Shown here in pieces: positions 9,283 to 18,311 of a stretch of 64,000 bases of DNA. A program made the translations under genes and the position numbers. The stretch comes from Tolypothrix sp. PCC 7910 (GTDB taxonomy: Bacteria > Cyanobacteriota > Cyanobacteriia > Cyanobacteriales > Nostocaceae): NCBI RefSeq assembly GCF_011769525.1, contig NZ_CP050440.1, positions 6,573,501 through 6,637,500 of the forward strand, read 5' to 3'. Under the pieces are notes generated by a model. The model saw only the letters and a list, made by a program, of their open reading frames with translations, searched no databases and had not been told where the DNA came from. How positions within the stretch are numbered: position 1 is the stretch's first letter; each line of letters starts with the position of its first letter.

Positions 9283-10785
9283 ATGGCAATAGATCAAGGT
9301 AGCAGTATTCTTTTTCGTCCTACTATTTGGATTAGTATTTTAGGGCTTATTCTTAGCATTATTGTTGGTGTGGTTGCAAACTTACAACCACTGTACATAT
9401 TTGTGCTTTTTGTTGCTATTGCTATCCTCATCAATTTCTTTAAAAATTTTGAGCAAACCGTTTTAGGTTTATTAATTTTACGCAGTGCTTTGGATGCCTT
9501 TTCCGATCAGCAACTACCTGCTGCGTTTGCTGTAGGAATAGATATCTTGGCATTGCTTTATGTTGCGGTTCTCTTGCTACGCAGACAAAAAATACACACC
9601 GATGGATTTTGGTGGTTGCTAGCAGGATGGATGGCACTACAAGGATTATGGGTAGTTTTACAAGCAATAGGTGGGTTAGGGCTAGGAGCCTCATACTTAC
9701 CAGTAGCTATAAGGGAATGGATACGAGTATTTTCGGGATTAATGATTTACCTGATAGTCATGCAATTGAAAGAGCGACTACCAGCACAAAAAGTAATTTC
9801 TTACTTATTCTTTAGTTTGATCATTCCCTTAACTGCAGCTACTTTGCAAATCTTGTTACCACCATCAATGCTGCCTTCGTTTCTAGTATTTCAAAGCGGA
9901 TATGCTATTGAAGCTGGATCGCGGATGAATGGAACCTTGGGGCATCCCAATGCTTTTGCGACATTCACTTTGTTTTTTCTGGGTATTGCACTGTGGAAAG
10001 TGGGGCAGGTAAAGCAACGTTTACCTTGGCTAATATTAGTTACTGCTCTGGCTTTTTTCTTAGTTAGTAGTAAGTCATTAACAGGGTTAATGATGCTGGT
10101 AGTTTTTATCCCAGCATTATTGGCACCGAAGATAAATTTAGTCAACTTAATTGGTGGTATTTTGCTGTTTGGGTTAGTAATATTTTTCTTTGCTAGCTCA
10201 CCTATGGGGCAAGAGCGTTTGCAATCTTTGTATGGCACGCCACTATTAAATCCAGATATTGATGTATCCCGGGCAATTTTTTTGCAATGGAGTGATGGTA
10301 ATAGCTTTAATTGGCGGATTGCTCAGTGGACATTCTTACTAGAAAAATGGAAGTATTCACCACTTTTAGGATATGGATTAGACACCTCTAGGTTCTTAAC
10401 TCCTCTAGCTAGTTATTCTCATAACGATTATGTGAGATTTTTAGCAGAAGAAGGAATTTTTGGTTTCATTCTATTTTTGTTTTTAATTGGTGCCCTATTT
10501 GTTCGTCTGTTCCAACTAGCTTACTCTGTTCCACCTAATTCTTCTAAACGCAATCTTTGTTTTATTATGCTAGCGTTTCTCGTCTCTATGTTAGTAGGGA
10601 TGTTAGCGGGAAATGTTTGGAATCACACTACTCTATTTTTCTACTGGTGGACTTTATTAGCGGTAGCCGGCTGGGATTGGGATAAACCGATAACTGCTGA
10701 AGTTGATTCAGCTACATCTACAAAACAGAAATACTTTAATTATCAAAAGAATTCTACTCGCCGTCGCTTGTCACGCTCTGAATAA
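9283..10785 (+). CDS. O-antigen ligase/polymerase family membrane protein
   Basis: A 500-residue integral membrane protein with about ten to twelve hydrophobic helices. The central NGTLGHPNAFATF and the later LLGYGLDTS with SHNDYVRFLAEEGIFG are hallmarks of the O-antigen ligase/Wzy superfamily, where the large periplasmic loop carries catalytic or substrate residues (here about 320-400). It would polymerise or ligate lipid-linked repeat units at the outer face of the plasma membrane. The C-terminal 35 residues are polar and cytoplasmic. It lies between the Wzc-like and flippase genes, which completes a Wzx/Wzy-type set. Polymerase and ligase cannot be told apart by sequence. Confidence 0.88.
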   Translation: MAIDQGSSILFRPTIWISILGLILSIIVGVVANLQPLYIFVLFVAIAILINFFKNFEQTVLGLLILRSALDAFSDQQLPAAFAVGIDILALLYVAVLLLRRQKIHTDGFWWLLAGWMALQGLWVVLQAIGGLGLGASYLPVAIREWIRVFSGLMIYLIVMQLKERLPAQKVISYLFFSLIIPLTAATLQILLPPSMLPSFLVFQSGYAIEAGSRMNGTLGHPNAFATFTLFFLGIALWKVGQVKQRLPWLILVTALAFFLVSSKSLTGLMMLVVFIPALLAPKINLVNLIGGILLFGLVIFFFASSPMGQERLQSLYGTPLLNPDIDVSRAIFLQWSDGNSFNWRIAQWTFLLEKWKYSPLLGYGLDTSRFLTPLASYSHNDYVRFLAEEGIFGFILFLFLIGALFVRLFQLAYSVPPNSSKRNLCFIMLAFLVSMLVGMLAGNVWNHTTLFFYWWTLLAVAGWDWDKPITAEVDSATSTKQKYFNYQKNSTRRRLSRSE

Positions 10786-10875
10786 TGAATTCTGGTAATC
10801 CCATCTGCAATTGTCATGAATCAATCTCATCCAATCAATATTATTCCTCTAACTAAAATCAAGATGTTTCTATAA

Positions 10876-12285
10876 ATGCCTAATACAAAAGATATTAAAG
10901 GAAAAATAATTCGCGGCGGTGTCTCAATGACACTGAGACAATTACTAGTTGCAGCCCTTTCAATGGTGAATGTGCTAGTAATTGCTCGGATGTTAGGCCC
11001 GGGGTTATACGGTATTGTCACTATTGTCTTAAGTATTTTTTATTTTTTAAATCAAGTCTGCCGTTTGGGATTGCAGGTTTACCTAGTACGTCAGCCAAAT
11101 CTTACTGATGAAGAACCCGCACAAATCCAGGCATTTTATAACTTTTTGGGAATAGCGATTTGTGCTGTATTGTGGTGTGCTGCTCCCCTTGTTGGCTGGT
11201 GGACAAAAGAGCCAGAGGTGACTGGTGCATTACAAGCTGTCTTACCCGCACTATGGATGGATATGGTCACTCGAGTTCCGACTAGTATGTTGGAGCGAGA
11301 GCTGAATTTCGACAAAGTGGGTTTGTTAGAAGCAGTTTCCCGTGTGGTGTTGTATGTTTCGGCTATTCCCCTAGTATTAATTGGCTGGGGCTATTGGGGG
11401 CCGATTATTGGCACAGTTTTGGGATATTTAGTCCAACTAGTAATGGCGTACTATTATTATCCTGTTCCTTGGCGCTGGAGTTGGCAATGGAAGGTAGTTA
11501 AACCCGCCATAAATTATGGACTTACCTATTCTGGCTCTGATGGTATTTTAAACCTGAGAAGATTACGATTGCCTTTACTAGTTAGTCGTTTAGGCGGTAC
11601 GGAAATAGTTGGCTACATTAGTATTGCCATGCGATTGGCAGAGCAATTAGCAATCTTACGTTTGGTGGTGCGGCGGATGTCCATTAGCGTGATGGCAAAA
11701 TTAGTGGATAAGCCAGAACAAACGCGTAAGGCAATTAGTAAAGGAATGACATATCAGGCTCTATTAATTGGGCCGATTTGTGCTGCCTTTTCTTGTACTT
11801 CTGCCTGGTTAATTCCTTTAATGTTCTCTCATAAGTGGTTAATCAGCGCTCAAATCTTTCCCTTCATTGCAGTGGGAGTGCTGGTAGGAGCAATTTTTGA
11901 ACTGCATACATCTAGTTTGTATGCTGTGGGGCATAACTATGAAATTGCTCATCGCAATGCTTGGTATGTAGGCGTTCTGTGGTTAGCAACCTTAATTTTT
12001 CTCCCCCTAATGGGATTATGGGGATACGGTTTGTCAGAAATTCTGGCTTTACCCAGCTTCTACCTGCTTCATCAATCCATTGCTAAGTTATTTGGTTCAC
12101 CCGATTATTGGGATGCCTTTTGGATTACCTTAGTTTCGACAATTTCTATGTTTGCTGGTGTGTTCTTACCACCAGTTGCAGCAGTGGGAATACTAATTGT
12201 CAGCTATGGAGCGATATTTATCTATTGTCCTGGTATTCGTAAGGTTCCTTTGGATATTTGGGCAGCTAGGCGATCGGCAGCTTAA
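10876..12285 (+). CDS. Wzx-type polysaccharide flippase (MOP superfamily)
   Basis: A 469-residue multi-spanning protein with about twelve to fourteen hydrophobic helices. The start GKIIRGGVSMTLRQLL and MLGPGLYGIV match the usual beginning of polysaccharide export flippases. It should move lipid-linked oligosaccharide from the inner to the outer face of the plasma membrane. The start ATG at 10876 is followed directly by the conserved N-terminus. It is the last gene of the locus and is followed within 35 bases by a strong terminator. Confidence 0.9.
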   Translation: MPNTKDIKGKIIRGGVSMTLRQLLVAALSMVNVLVIARMLGPGLYGIVTIVLSIFYFLNQVCRLGLQVYLVRQPNLTDEEPAQIQAFYNFLGIAICAVLWCAAPLVGWWTKEPEVTGALQAVLPALWMDMVTRVPTSMLERELNFDKVGLLEAVSRVVLYVSAIPLVLIGWGYWGPIIGTVLGYLVQLVMAYYYYPVPWRWSWQWKVVKPAINYGLTYSGSDGILNLRRLRLPLLVSRLGGTEIVGYISIAMRLAEQLAILRLVVRRMSISVMAKLVDKPEQTRKAISKGMTYQALLIGPICAAFSCTSAWLIPLMFSHKWLISAQIFPFIAVGVLVGAIFELHTSSLYAVGHNYEIAHRNAWYVGVLWLATLIFLPLMGLWGYGLSEILALPSFYLLHQSIAKLFGSPDYWDAFWITLVSTISMFAGVFLPPVAAVGILIVSYGAIFIYCPGIRKVPLDIWAARRSAA

Positions 12286-12315
12286 AAATTGATCGCATTA
12301 AGTAATCCTCAATGC

Positions 12316-12353
12316 AATAATCATGTAATTCAAATTACATGATTATTTTTTTT
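12316..12353 (+). terminator. Rho-independent terminator after the polysaccharide operon
   Basis: AATAATCATGTAATT pairs perfectly with AATTACATGATTATT (15 base pairs around a two-base centre, so the real loop is slightly larger), followed by a run of T. It lies about 30 bases after the flippase stop codon and likely ends the plus-strand operon. Confidence 0.85.
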
Positions 12354-12812
12354 ACTTATATAAATATGCTGTTTTAGATATGTTCATAATTAAACTTAAT
12401 TTTGATATTGGAGTTATTAAGAAATTGTAGCGATCGCAACTCTCAATTAACACCCAATATCTTATAAATACGCTATTCTAGCGCATTTTATATTTGGCTA
12501 ACATCTAGAAAGTAAAAATCATCCTAGAGATTTTCAGAATACTACTTTGGTATTAGTTAAAGCTATTGTTGGCAAACCATAACTTTATGAGTTTTGCAGT
12601 TTGTCTTGAGATATACAACAGCTTTATAGTCATGGAACTATATTCAAAAGAGAGGAGCTTAATTATTGGTTTTTATGGGTTACAAGATAAAATTTGTAAC
12701 TCATATTTCCAATAAATTTAGGACGCTAAGTATTTCTATTTTGTTCCGCGATTATTTTGCATAATTTTTAGATCCGCCAAACCCATTAGGTATAATCTAC
12801 ATATTTTCTCTT
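12354..12812. other. Intergenic region
   Basis: About 460 AT-rich bases between the terminator and the frameshifted SDR gene. I see no gene. One HIP1-like site lies near 12430. The segment just before 12813 should contain the SDR promoter. Confidence 0.4.
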
Positions 12813-13617
12813 ATGAACAAAGCACAGCAATACAATTACAAAAAAAACCGTTCTGATTACAGGCGCAGCTAACGGGATTGGCTATGAATTGGCATATATT
12901 TTTGCCCAGAATGACTATAATCTCGTATTAATAGATATCATGGCACAAAGGCTAGCAGATGTTACTGAGAAAATTAAGCAGCAATTTGACATTTGGGTAA
13001 AACCTATAGTTAAAGATTTATCTATAAAAAGTTCACCAGAAGAGATTTTTGCAGAATTACAACAAGAATCTATTCAGATTGATGTGCTAGTAAATAATGC
13101 TGGATTTGGTATTCATGGTTTATTTAGCGAAACCAACTTGAATACTGAACTAGATATGCTGCAAGTAAATTTAGTCACCCTGACTCATTTAACTAAGTTA
13201 TTTCTCAAAGATATGGTGAGCAAAGGTGAGGGTAAAATATTAAATCTTGCTTCTGCAGCTGCTTTTCAACCCGGCCCTTTAATGGCAGTTTATTTTGCTA
13301 CAAAAGCCTATATTTTATCCTTTTCCCAAGCGCTAGCAAGTGAATTAGAAAATACAGGTGTCACAGTGACAGCCCTCTGTCCCGGGCCAACAGAATCCGC
13401 TTTTCATGAACGTACAGGGCTTGCAGGTGCTAAGCAAATAGAAAGTAATAATATGATGGATGCAGAAACAGTAGCGAAAATCGGTTATCGTGCCTTAATG
13501 GAAGGTAAAACTGTTGCTATTCCTGGGTTGAAAAATAAAATTTTAGCAGAAATGGTGAGATTTACACCCAGAAATTTGGTTACAAAGATTGTGAAAAATA
13601 TGCAGGAAGTTAAATAA
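12813..13617 (+). pseudogene. Short-chain dehydrogenase/reductase with apparent frameshift in an A8 run
   Basis: The downstream frame (12889 onward) encodes most of an SDR: NNAGFG, Y-x3-K in YFATKAY, and CPGPTESAF. It lacks a normal start. The missing cofactor motif TGAANGIG is encoded just upstream in the same frame, but that frame meets a stop at 12814-12816 before any ATG. An ATG at 12813 opens a second frame that runs into the eight-A run at 12840-12847. Removing one A would join them into MNKAQQYNYKKTVLITGAANG, a standard SDR start. Either the gene is frameshifted, or the run is a sequencing or assembly error, or slippage restores the frame. The classical SDR fold would use NAD(P)H on an unknown carbonyl or alcohol. 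Confidence 0.75.
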
Positions 13618-13659
13618 ATTGAGAAGTGACACAACTATAAAATCTAGAATTAAAGACAA

Positions 13660-13690
13660 TTTCAGGCAGAGACTTGAACTCTGCCTGAAA
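13660..13690. terminator. Strong hairpin downstream of the SDR gene
   Basis: TTTCAGGCAGAG pairs perfectly with CTCTGCCTGAAA around a seven-base loop. It lies about 45 bases after the SDR stop and between convergent genes. There is no long T run on the plus side (it continues CATCATCATTT), so termination is likely but not certain. Confidence 0.5.
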
Positions 13691-13739
13691 CATCATCATT
13701 TATAGGTAACTGCGTCTTCTTAAAGCAGATTACGCATGA

Positions 13740-13889
13740 TTATGGCATGGGATGAAAGAGCAAATCGGGAAAAATAAAATTAAAAATCGCCCATGTAGAA
13801 AAAGCTATTGAGATAGCAAGTACTGCCAAAACTGGTGCGAGAGAAAGATATCTCTGGAAATAGCGTGATTGGTCGTTGGATTTCTGCAT
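13740..13889 (-). CDS. PsaJ-like photosystem I subunit IX
   Basis: A 49-residue frame starting at ATG 13889 with an AGGAG ribosome site six to seven bases upstream. The protein begins MQKSNDQSRYFQRYLSLAPV, has one hydrophobic helix (about residues 18-40), and ends FPDLLFHPMP. The F-P-D-L-L-F-H-P end and the L-S-x-A-P-V start match PsaJ, the small subunit that anchors chlorophylls and contacts PsaF in photosystem I. Between them the usual (I/L)E(I/F)NRFFPD segment reads AIFNFIFPD, so the Glu and Arg of typical PsaJ are replaced by hydrophobic residues, while the His near the C-terminus is kept. No psaF is adjacent. It may be a divergent paralogue rather than the main psaJ. Confidence 0.75.
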   Translation of the reverse strand: MQKSNDQSRYFQRYLSLAPVLAVLAISIAFSTWAIFNFIFPDLLFHPMP

Positions 13890-14227
13890 GGATTACTCCT
13901 AAAGCAAGTTAATGATTGCAGATGTTTCAGTGCAAGTAATCTGACAAATATTTCTGTGTGATTTTGGGTAAAAGTCCCAAAATAAGAAATTAAATTTGTG
14001 TTACATCCAACAGGTTAATTAAAAATAATTGGCTAAACTTCTAACTAAAGGAAGGCTTGGTATTAAATTAGCTGCTGATTTTGGCTACTTAGTGGGTATA
14101 GGAATCCGGTTTGAATTTTAAATAAAATTAGGTAGTTCTAGGGTGCGTTACGCTTCGGGGTAACGCACCCTACGTTGATTTCAGGAATTCTATTATAGTT
14201 TGATAGCGAGACTACAAACCCAAATCA
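13890..14227. other. Intergenic region upstream of the PsaJ-like gene
   Basis: A 338-base stretch that should contain the PsaJ-like promoter (minus strand) and the end of the small membrane-protein gene. Apart from the hairpin repeat at 14139-14172 I see nothing in it. Confidence 0.4.
14139..14172. repeat. Dispersed hairpin repeat (GGGTGCGTTA...TAACGCACCC)
   Basis: TAGGGTGCGTTA pairs perfectly over 12 bases with TAACGCACCCTA around the ten-base loop CGCTTCGGGG. The sequence belongs to a family of GCGTTA/TAACGC hairpins frequent in cyanobacterial intergenic DNA. A related copy is at 54940-54966. It sits where the minus-strand gene pair 14961-14228 would end and could also terminate it. Confidence 0.7.
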
Positions 14228-14473
14228 TCAATTATCTAAATTTTGATTTTGGTAAGAATCTAAAATACCACTGCGAATAATTAGTTGTGGCCAGATTAAT
14301 AGAAAAAAGCCCATCCAAACCAAGATAGGTATAGAGATGATAACTGTTAGCCAAATAGTTTTAAATACTAGCCAGCTACTACTAATCAGTGTTATACCGG
14401 TGAGAACTATAGACCAGGGTTGACACCACCAAGGTTTGTAATTCCACGGACTTATGGGCTTTTTTTCTTGCAT
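14228..14473 (-). CDS. Small membrane protein, possibly DUF6737 family
   Basis: An 81-residue protein with two hydrophobic helices (about 21-37 and 42-64). The start SPWNYKPWWCQPWSIVLTG, rich in Trp and Pro, matches a small family conserved in cyanobacteria that I recall as DUF6737; this family name is from memory. It starts 11 bases after the stop of the upstream secreted-protein gene, so the two are probably co-transcribed. Function is unknown. Confidence 0.7.
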   Translation of the reverse strand: MQEKKPISPWNYKPWWCQPWSIVLTGITLISSSWLVFKTIWLTVIISIPILVWMGFFLLIWPQLIIRSGILDSYQNQNLDN

Positions 14474-14484
14474 TTTACAATTTG

Positions 14485-14961
14485 TTAATTAGGTTTCCAT
14501 GTTTCTAAGGAGATATATTCATCCTTGAGAATATCGTAAACTTGAATGCCACCACTGGGATTCAAAACCCGGAATAAATAAATGATGTCAACATGGTCTA
14601 CATGATTTTCCACGACTCGCACTGTGTAGTAAGGTGCTTCGGGAGTTGGTGAACTATCAATCATTGTAGCGACACGAATCTTTCCCTTAGAAAGTTGTTC
14701 AATTTCTCTAGCTTTACGTTTGACTTGTGGTAGTTTAGCAACTAAGTCAACAGCAGTTTTTTCATCAATTACGCTAGGGGATTGAGCAATTTTAATTACA
14801 TAATTGCTATCAAAAACATTGACTTTTGCTGCATAATTGACTCCCATTTGAGCATGAATGATCGGACTTTGAGCCATAGCTGAATGTCCTGCTATTGCAA
14901 TTAAAGATGAAATAATTAAAGAACTACAGGCCAATCTTTGCATGACACTACTTGCTAGCAT
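14485..14961 (-). CDS. Secreted protein of unknown function
   Basis: A 158-residue protein with a signal peptide: basic start, hydrophobic LIISSLIAIAG and a probable cleavage after AMA-Q near residue 30. The mature part has a region with lysine/arginine-rich helix (KLPQVKRKAREIEQLSKG) and a C-terminal segment YYTVRVVENHVDHVDIIYLFRV that looks like a small beta domain. I do not recognise the family. It is the first gene of a two-gene unit with the small membrane protein at 14473. A second possible start (MQRLACSS) is six codons in. Confidence 0.65.
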   Translation of the reverse strand: MLASSVMQRLACSSLIISSLIAIAGHSAMAQSPIIHAQMGVNYAAKVNVFDSNYVIKIAQSPSVIDEKTAVDLVAKLPQVKRKAREIEQLSKGKIRVATMIDSSPTPEAPYYTVRVVENHVDHVDIIYLFRVLNPSGGIQVYDILKDEYISLETWKPN

Positions 14962-15263
14962 TTTGGTTTGCTCGAAATGAGAACTCGTTATAAATTAAGC
15001 ATATCGAGACAGGAATCAAAATGTCATCGTTGTGGGGATCGTTTTGCTCGTCTGTTGAGATCATAAAAATATGCTAAACCGTTGATATTTCTGCGCTGCT
15101 ATAGTCAACGGTTTAATACTCTTGCCGTTTCATCAATTCTTATTGTAGGAATTACGGTTTTTCCTACAGTTGAAAGCATCTATGTTACGCCAGATTCATC
15201 CACCAAAAAATATGCAGATTTAAAAAAGTCACTCCTCATACTCTGCATTTAGTAGTTTATTTT
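14962..15263. other. Intergenic region between murG and the secreted-protein gene
   Basis: About 300 bases without a gene. It contains the putative murG terminator at 15075-15115, and should hold the promoter of the minus-strand secreted-protein gene. Confidence 0.4.
15075..15115 (-). terminator. Putative terminator downstream of murG
   Basis: TAAACCGTTGA pairs with TCAACGGTTTA over 11 bases with a 19-base loop. On the minus strand the stem is followed after five bases by a run of five T. It is about 150 bases after the murG stop, so the assignment is tentative. Confidence 0.4.
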
Positions 15264-16340
15264 CTACCTTTCCACTACTTCACGCAGTAATTGCGCTAAT
15301 TTATCAGCACTATCGGGAATTGCGATCGCCTTTGCTTTCTCTCCCATTTTGGCTAGTTCACTAGGTGAACGCAATAATTCTAAAACCTGATTCTGCAATA
15401 TCTCAGCAGTTAACTCTGATTGCGGGAATACTAAGGCTGCGCCTGCTTTAGTAAATACCTTGGCATTGTAGGTTTGATGGTCTTCGGCTGCAAAGGGGTA
15501 GGGAATCAAAATCGCTGGCGTACCACACACCCCCAATTCTGTTAAACTACCAGCACCAGAACGACTAATGGCTAAATTTGCCCGTCGCAACAACGCTGCC
15601 ATATTATCGTAAAACGGCAAGGCGATATATTGGGGATGCTTGAGACTGTCTGCTTCGGGATCTTTATCACCAGTTAAATGCACTACATAAGCGCCAGCTG
15701 CAAACCAAGCTGGTGCAGATTGGCGAACTAATTGATTAATTGCGACTGCGCCTTGACTACCACCAAAAACAACAATTAAGGGAACGCCATCAGGAATGGG
15801 TAAATCTAGGGATACATTGATTCCTGGATCGAGGAATTGCGATCGCACTGGAGTCCCAACATAAATATTTTTAGCACGGGGTAAATACTGGGCAGCTACA
15901 TCAAAACCCACAGCCACAGCATCACACCAAGGGCCGAAAAAGCGTGTTACCTTACCAGGTAAAGCGTTAGATTCGTGGAAAACTACAGGTATTCCTAGAG
16001 AACGCGCCGCAATCACGGCGGGGCCTGCTATATAACCTCCTGTGGTAAACAATCCCTGAAATTTACCTTGTTTCAGGATGCGTCTCACATCCAGAATCGA
16101 ACCAATGAGTTTACCCAAAATGCCTAAAGACGAAATGCTAAAACCTTGCTGAAACCCTTCGACTGCAATAGTATGCAATGGATAGTGTTTAGGTACAAGC
16201 TGAGTTTCTAAGCGATTGGGGACACCCAACCATTCAATTTCATATTCTGGAAGTTTTTGGGCCAGTGCGATCGCGGGGAACAAGTGTCCACCAGTCCCAC
16301 TGGCTGCTATTAATAACCTAATCGGTGCTTCTTCTACCAT
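15264..16340 (-). CDS. murG: MurG, UDP-GlcNAc:lipid I N-acetylglucosaminyltransferase
   Basis: A 358-residue GT28 enzyme that adds GlcNAc to lipid I, giving lipid II for peptidoglycan, at the cytoplasmic face of the plasma membrane. The N-terminal glycine-rich loop ASGTGGHLFPAIALA is the lipid I-binding signature. VFGGSQGA marks the second loop, and SRSGAGSLTELGVCGTPAILIPYPFAAEDHQ holds the UDP-GlcNAc site including the E(L)GxxG helix and the DHQ motif. Length matches the family. ATG 16340 is preferred to the TTG one codon upstream. It is not in an mra/dcw cluster, as is usual in cyanobacteria. The next gene diverges from it. Confidence 0.97.
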   Translation of the reverse strand: MVEEAPIRLLIAASGTGGHLFPAIALAQKLPEYEIEWLGVPNRLETQLVPKHYPLHTIAVEGFQQGFSISSLGILGKLIGSILDVRRILKQGKFQGLFTTGGYIAGPAVIAARSLGIPVVFHESNALPGKVTRFFGPWCDAVAVGFDVAAQYLPRAKNIYVGTPVRSQFLDPGINVSLDLPIPDGVPLIVVFGGSQGAVAINQLVRQSAPAWFAAGAYVVHLTGDKDPEADSLKHPQYIALPFYDNMAALLRRANLAISRSGAGSLTELGVCGTPAILIPYPFAAEDHQTYNAKVFTKAGAALVFPQSELTAEILQNQVLELLRSPSELAKMGEKAKAIAIPDSADKLAQLLREVVER

Positions 16341-16424
16341 CAAAACCCTACCGTTTAGCGCTTAGCTTAACTAAGATAAACCAATTTCCTCACCTTCTCT
16401 AGTGAAATCAGTAAACTCTTGCCA

Positions 16425-17297
16425 ATGACTAAGATTATTACTTTATTACTGAAACGCCGCTGCAAATTTCCCACCAGTATCGGGCTAATTTTATCTTTAG
16501 TGACCCTGGGGATCGTCAGTACTTGGCAATGTACTCAAGCTAGTACACCAAGAAACTCACAACTTTCTAGGAAATCAACATCTGAGCGTGTAGCTGACAG
16601 AAAATACGCACAAAACGCACCCTCCGAGTTGACCAATTTATTGACACAAATTGATACTGCAGCTAACCAAGGTGATATTAAAAAGGTAATCGAATTTTAC
16701 AGTCCTAATTTTACTCATGGCGATGGTTTAAATCGCCAAACTTTAGAAAAAGCCTTAGTTGACCTCTGGAAGCGATATCCCAAATTGAGATACAGTACCC
16801 AGCTGCAATCTTGGCAATCACAAGGCAATGGTATTGTGGCTGAAACCGTCACTAATATAACTGGTTTACCTTCGGGTAACAGTAATAATGTTACTCTCAA
16901 CGCCACAATTAGATCTCGTCAGCGAATTGCAGGTGCAAAAATCATCCGTCAAGATATTTTGTCGGAACGTACCTTACTTACTTCAGGTAGCAAGCCACCT
17001 CAAGTTGATGTTAAGTTACCACAACAAGTTCAAGTTGGACAGCAATATAATTTTGATGCCATCGTTCAAGAACCATTAGGCGATGAGTTTCTTTTAGGAA
17101 CCGCCATAGAAGAACCTATTAAAGCAGACAAATATCTTAACCCCACACCTGTGGATTTAGAATTACTCAACTCTGGCGGACTTTTTAAAGTAGGACGCGC
17201 ACCCTCAAACCCTGGTAGCCAATGGCTTTCTGCTGTCATCCTGCGCGGAGATGGAATGACAATGGTGACACAGCGGTTACAAGTTGTGAAAAAGTAA
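16425..17297 (+). CDS. Secreted or lipid-anchored protein with NTF2-like domain
   Basis: A 290-residue protein. The N-terminus is basic and then hydrophobic (GLILSLVTLGIVSTWQC), a signal peptide with a possible lipobox Cys. Residues 68-165 (SELTNLLTQIDTAANQGDIKKVIEFYSPNFTHGDGLNRQTLEKAL) have the pattern of a SnoaL/NTF2-like alpha-beta cone. The rest is beta-rich. I chose ATG 16425 over a TTG two codons upstream. It is divergent from murG by 84 bases. No catalytic residues can be assigned; the function is unknown. Low-complexity repeat DNA follows its stop codon. Confidence 0.65.
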   Translation: MTKIITLLLKRRCKFPTSIGLILSLVTLGIVSTWQCTQASTPRNSQLSRKSTSERVADRKYAQNAPSELTNLLTQIDTAANQGDIKKVIEFYSPNFTHGDGLNRQTLEKALVDLWKRYPKLRYSTQLQSWQSQGNGIVAETVTNITGLPSGNSNNVTLNATIRSRQRIAGAKIIRQDILSERTLLTSGSKPPQVDVKLPQQVQVGQQYNFDAIVQEPLGDEFLLGTAIEEPIKADKYLNPTPVDLELLNSGGLFKVGRAPSNPGSQWLSAVILRGDGMTMVTQRLQVVKK

Positions 17298-17302
17298 GTA
17301 AG

Positions 17303-17440
17303 TGGGCATGGGGCATGGGGCATTGGTAATAGGTAATGGGTAATGGGTAATAATAATTTCCCTTTTTTTCCTTTTCCCTTTTCCCCTTTCCCTTTTCCCC
17401 CCAGTCCCCAGTCCCTAATCCCCAATCCCCTCATCCCCAA
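17303..17440. repeat. Low-complexity heptanucleotide repeat tract
   Basis: Tandem GGGGCAT and GGTAATG units are followed by a C/T-rich tract and CCCCAGT units. These are short tandemly repeated repetitive sequences of the type common in Nostocales. They lie directly after the NTF2-like gene and before the SDR gene at 17501. Confidence 0.85.
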
Positions 17441-17500
17441 TTAGTCAATTGTTCCGAATTATTGGACAATTAACACAGGACTCTTGACTCTTGACTAACA

Positions 17501-18274
17501 ATGATTTCCCTGCAAAATCAAATTATTCTGATCACTGGTGCAAGTAGTGGGATTGGTACTGCTTGTGCCAAAGTTTTTGCTGGTGCGGGTGCAAGGTTGA
17601 TTTTAGCGGCACGAAGACTAGAACGGTTACAGGAGTTAGCTGCTAACCTCAGTGAAGAATTTGGTACAGAAACTCATTTGTTACAGCTAGATGTGCGCGA
17701 TCGCCTGGCGGTGGAATCTGCTATTTCTAGTCTCCCGGCTGCTTGGTCAGAGATTGATATCCTGATAAATAATGCTGGACTGAGTCGCGGTTTAGACAAG
17801 TTGCATGAAGGCAGCTTTGAGGACTGGGAAGAAATGATTGATACCAATATCAAGGGTTTACTTTACCTTACTCGCTATGTTGTGCCAGGGATGGTAAAAC
17901 GCGATCGCGGTCATGTGGTAAATATTGGTTCGATAGCTGGACATCAAACCTACCCCAACGGCAATGTTTATTGTGGAACAAAAGCGGCTGTCAGAGCGAT
18001 TTCCGAAGGTTTAAAACAAGATTTATTAGGTACACCTGTGCGGGTGACTTCTGTCGATCCCGGTATGGTAGAAACAGAGTTTAGCGATGTGCGGTTTCAT
18101 GGCGATAGCGATCGCGCCAAAAAAGTATACCAAGGAGTTCAGCCCCTAACGCCAGAAGATGTGGCTGATGTGATATTTTTCTGCACCACGCGATCGCCTC
18201 ATGTAAATATCAATGAAGTGGTACTTATGCCTGTTGATCAAGCTAGCGCTACACTGGTTAATCGGCGCACATGA
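17501..18274 (+). CDS. SDR family oxidoreductase, YdfG-like
   Basis: A 257-residue classical SDR. It has the cofactor loop TGASSGIG at 13-20, an arginine pair after beta-2 (AARRLERL) that favours NADP, NNAGLS, the catalytic Ser in NIGSIAG, Y-x3-K in YCGTKAA and DPGMVETEF. The DPGMVETEFS segment and overall pattern are close to YdfG-type 3-hydroxy acid dehydrogenases (serine or malonic semialdehyde reductases), but substrate is not certain. It is 37 bases upstream of the membrane protein gene at 18312, probably in one transcript. Confidence 0.9.
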   Translation: MISLQNQIILITGASSGIGTACAKVFAGAGARLILAARRLERLQELAANLSEEFGTETHLLQLDVRDRLAVESAISSLPAAWSEIDILINNAGLSRGLDKLHEGSFEDWEEMIDTNIKGLLYLTRYVVPGMVKRDRGHVVNIGSIAGHQTYPNGNVYCGTKAAVRAISEGLKQDLLGTPVRVTSVDPGMVETEFSDVRFHGDSDRAKKVYQGVQPLTPEDVADVIFFCTTRSPHVNINEVVLMPVDQASATLVNRRT

Positions 18275-18311
18275 AAGTTTAGTAGCTTTAAAATATTGAG
18301 TCGGTAAACTT

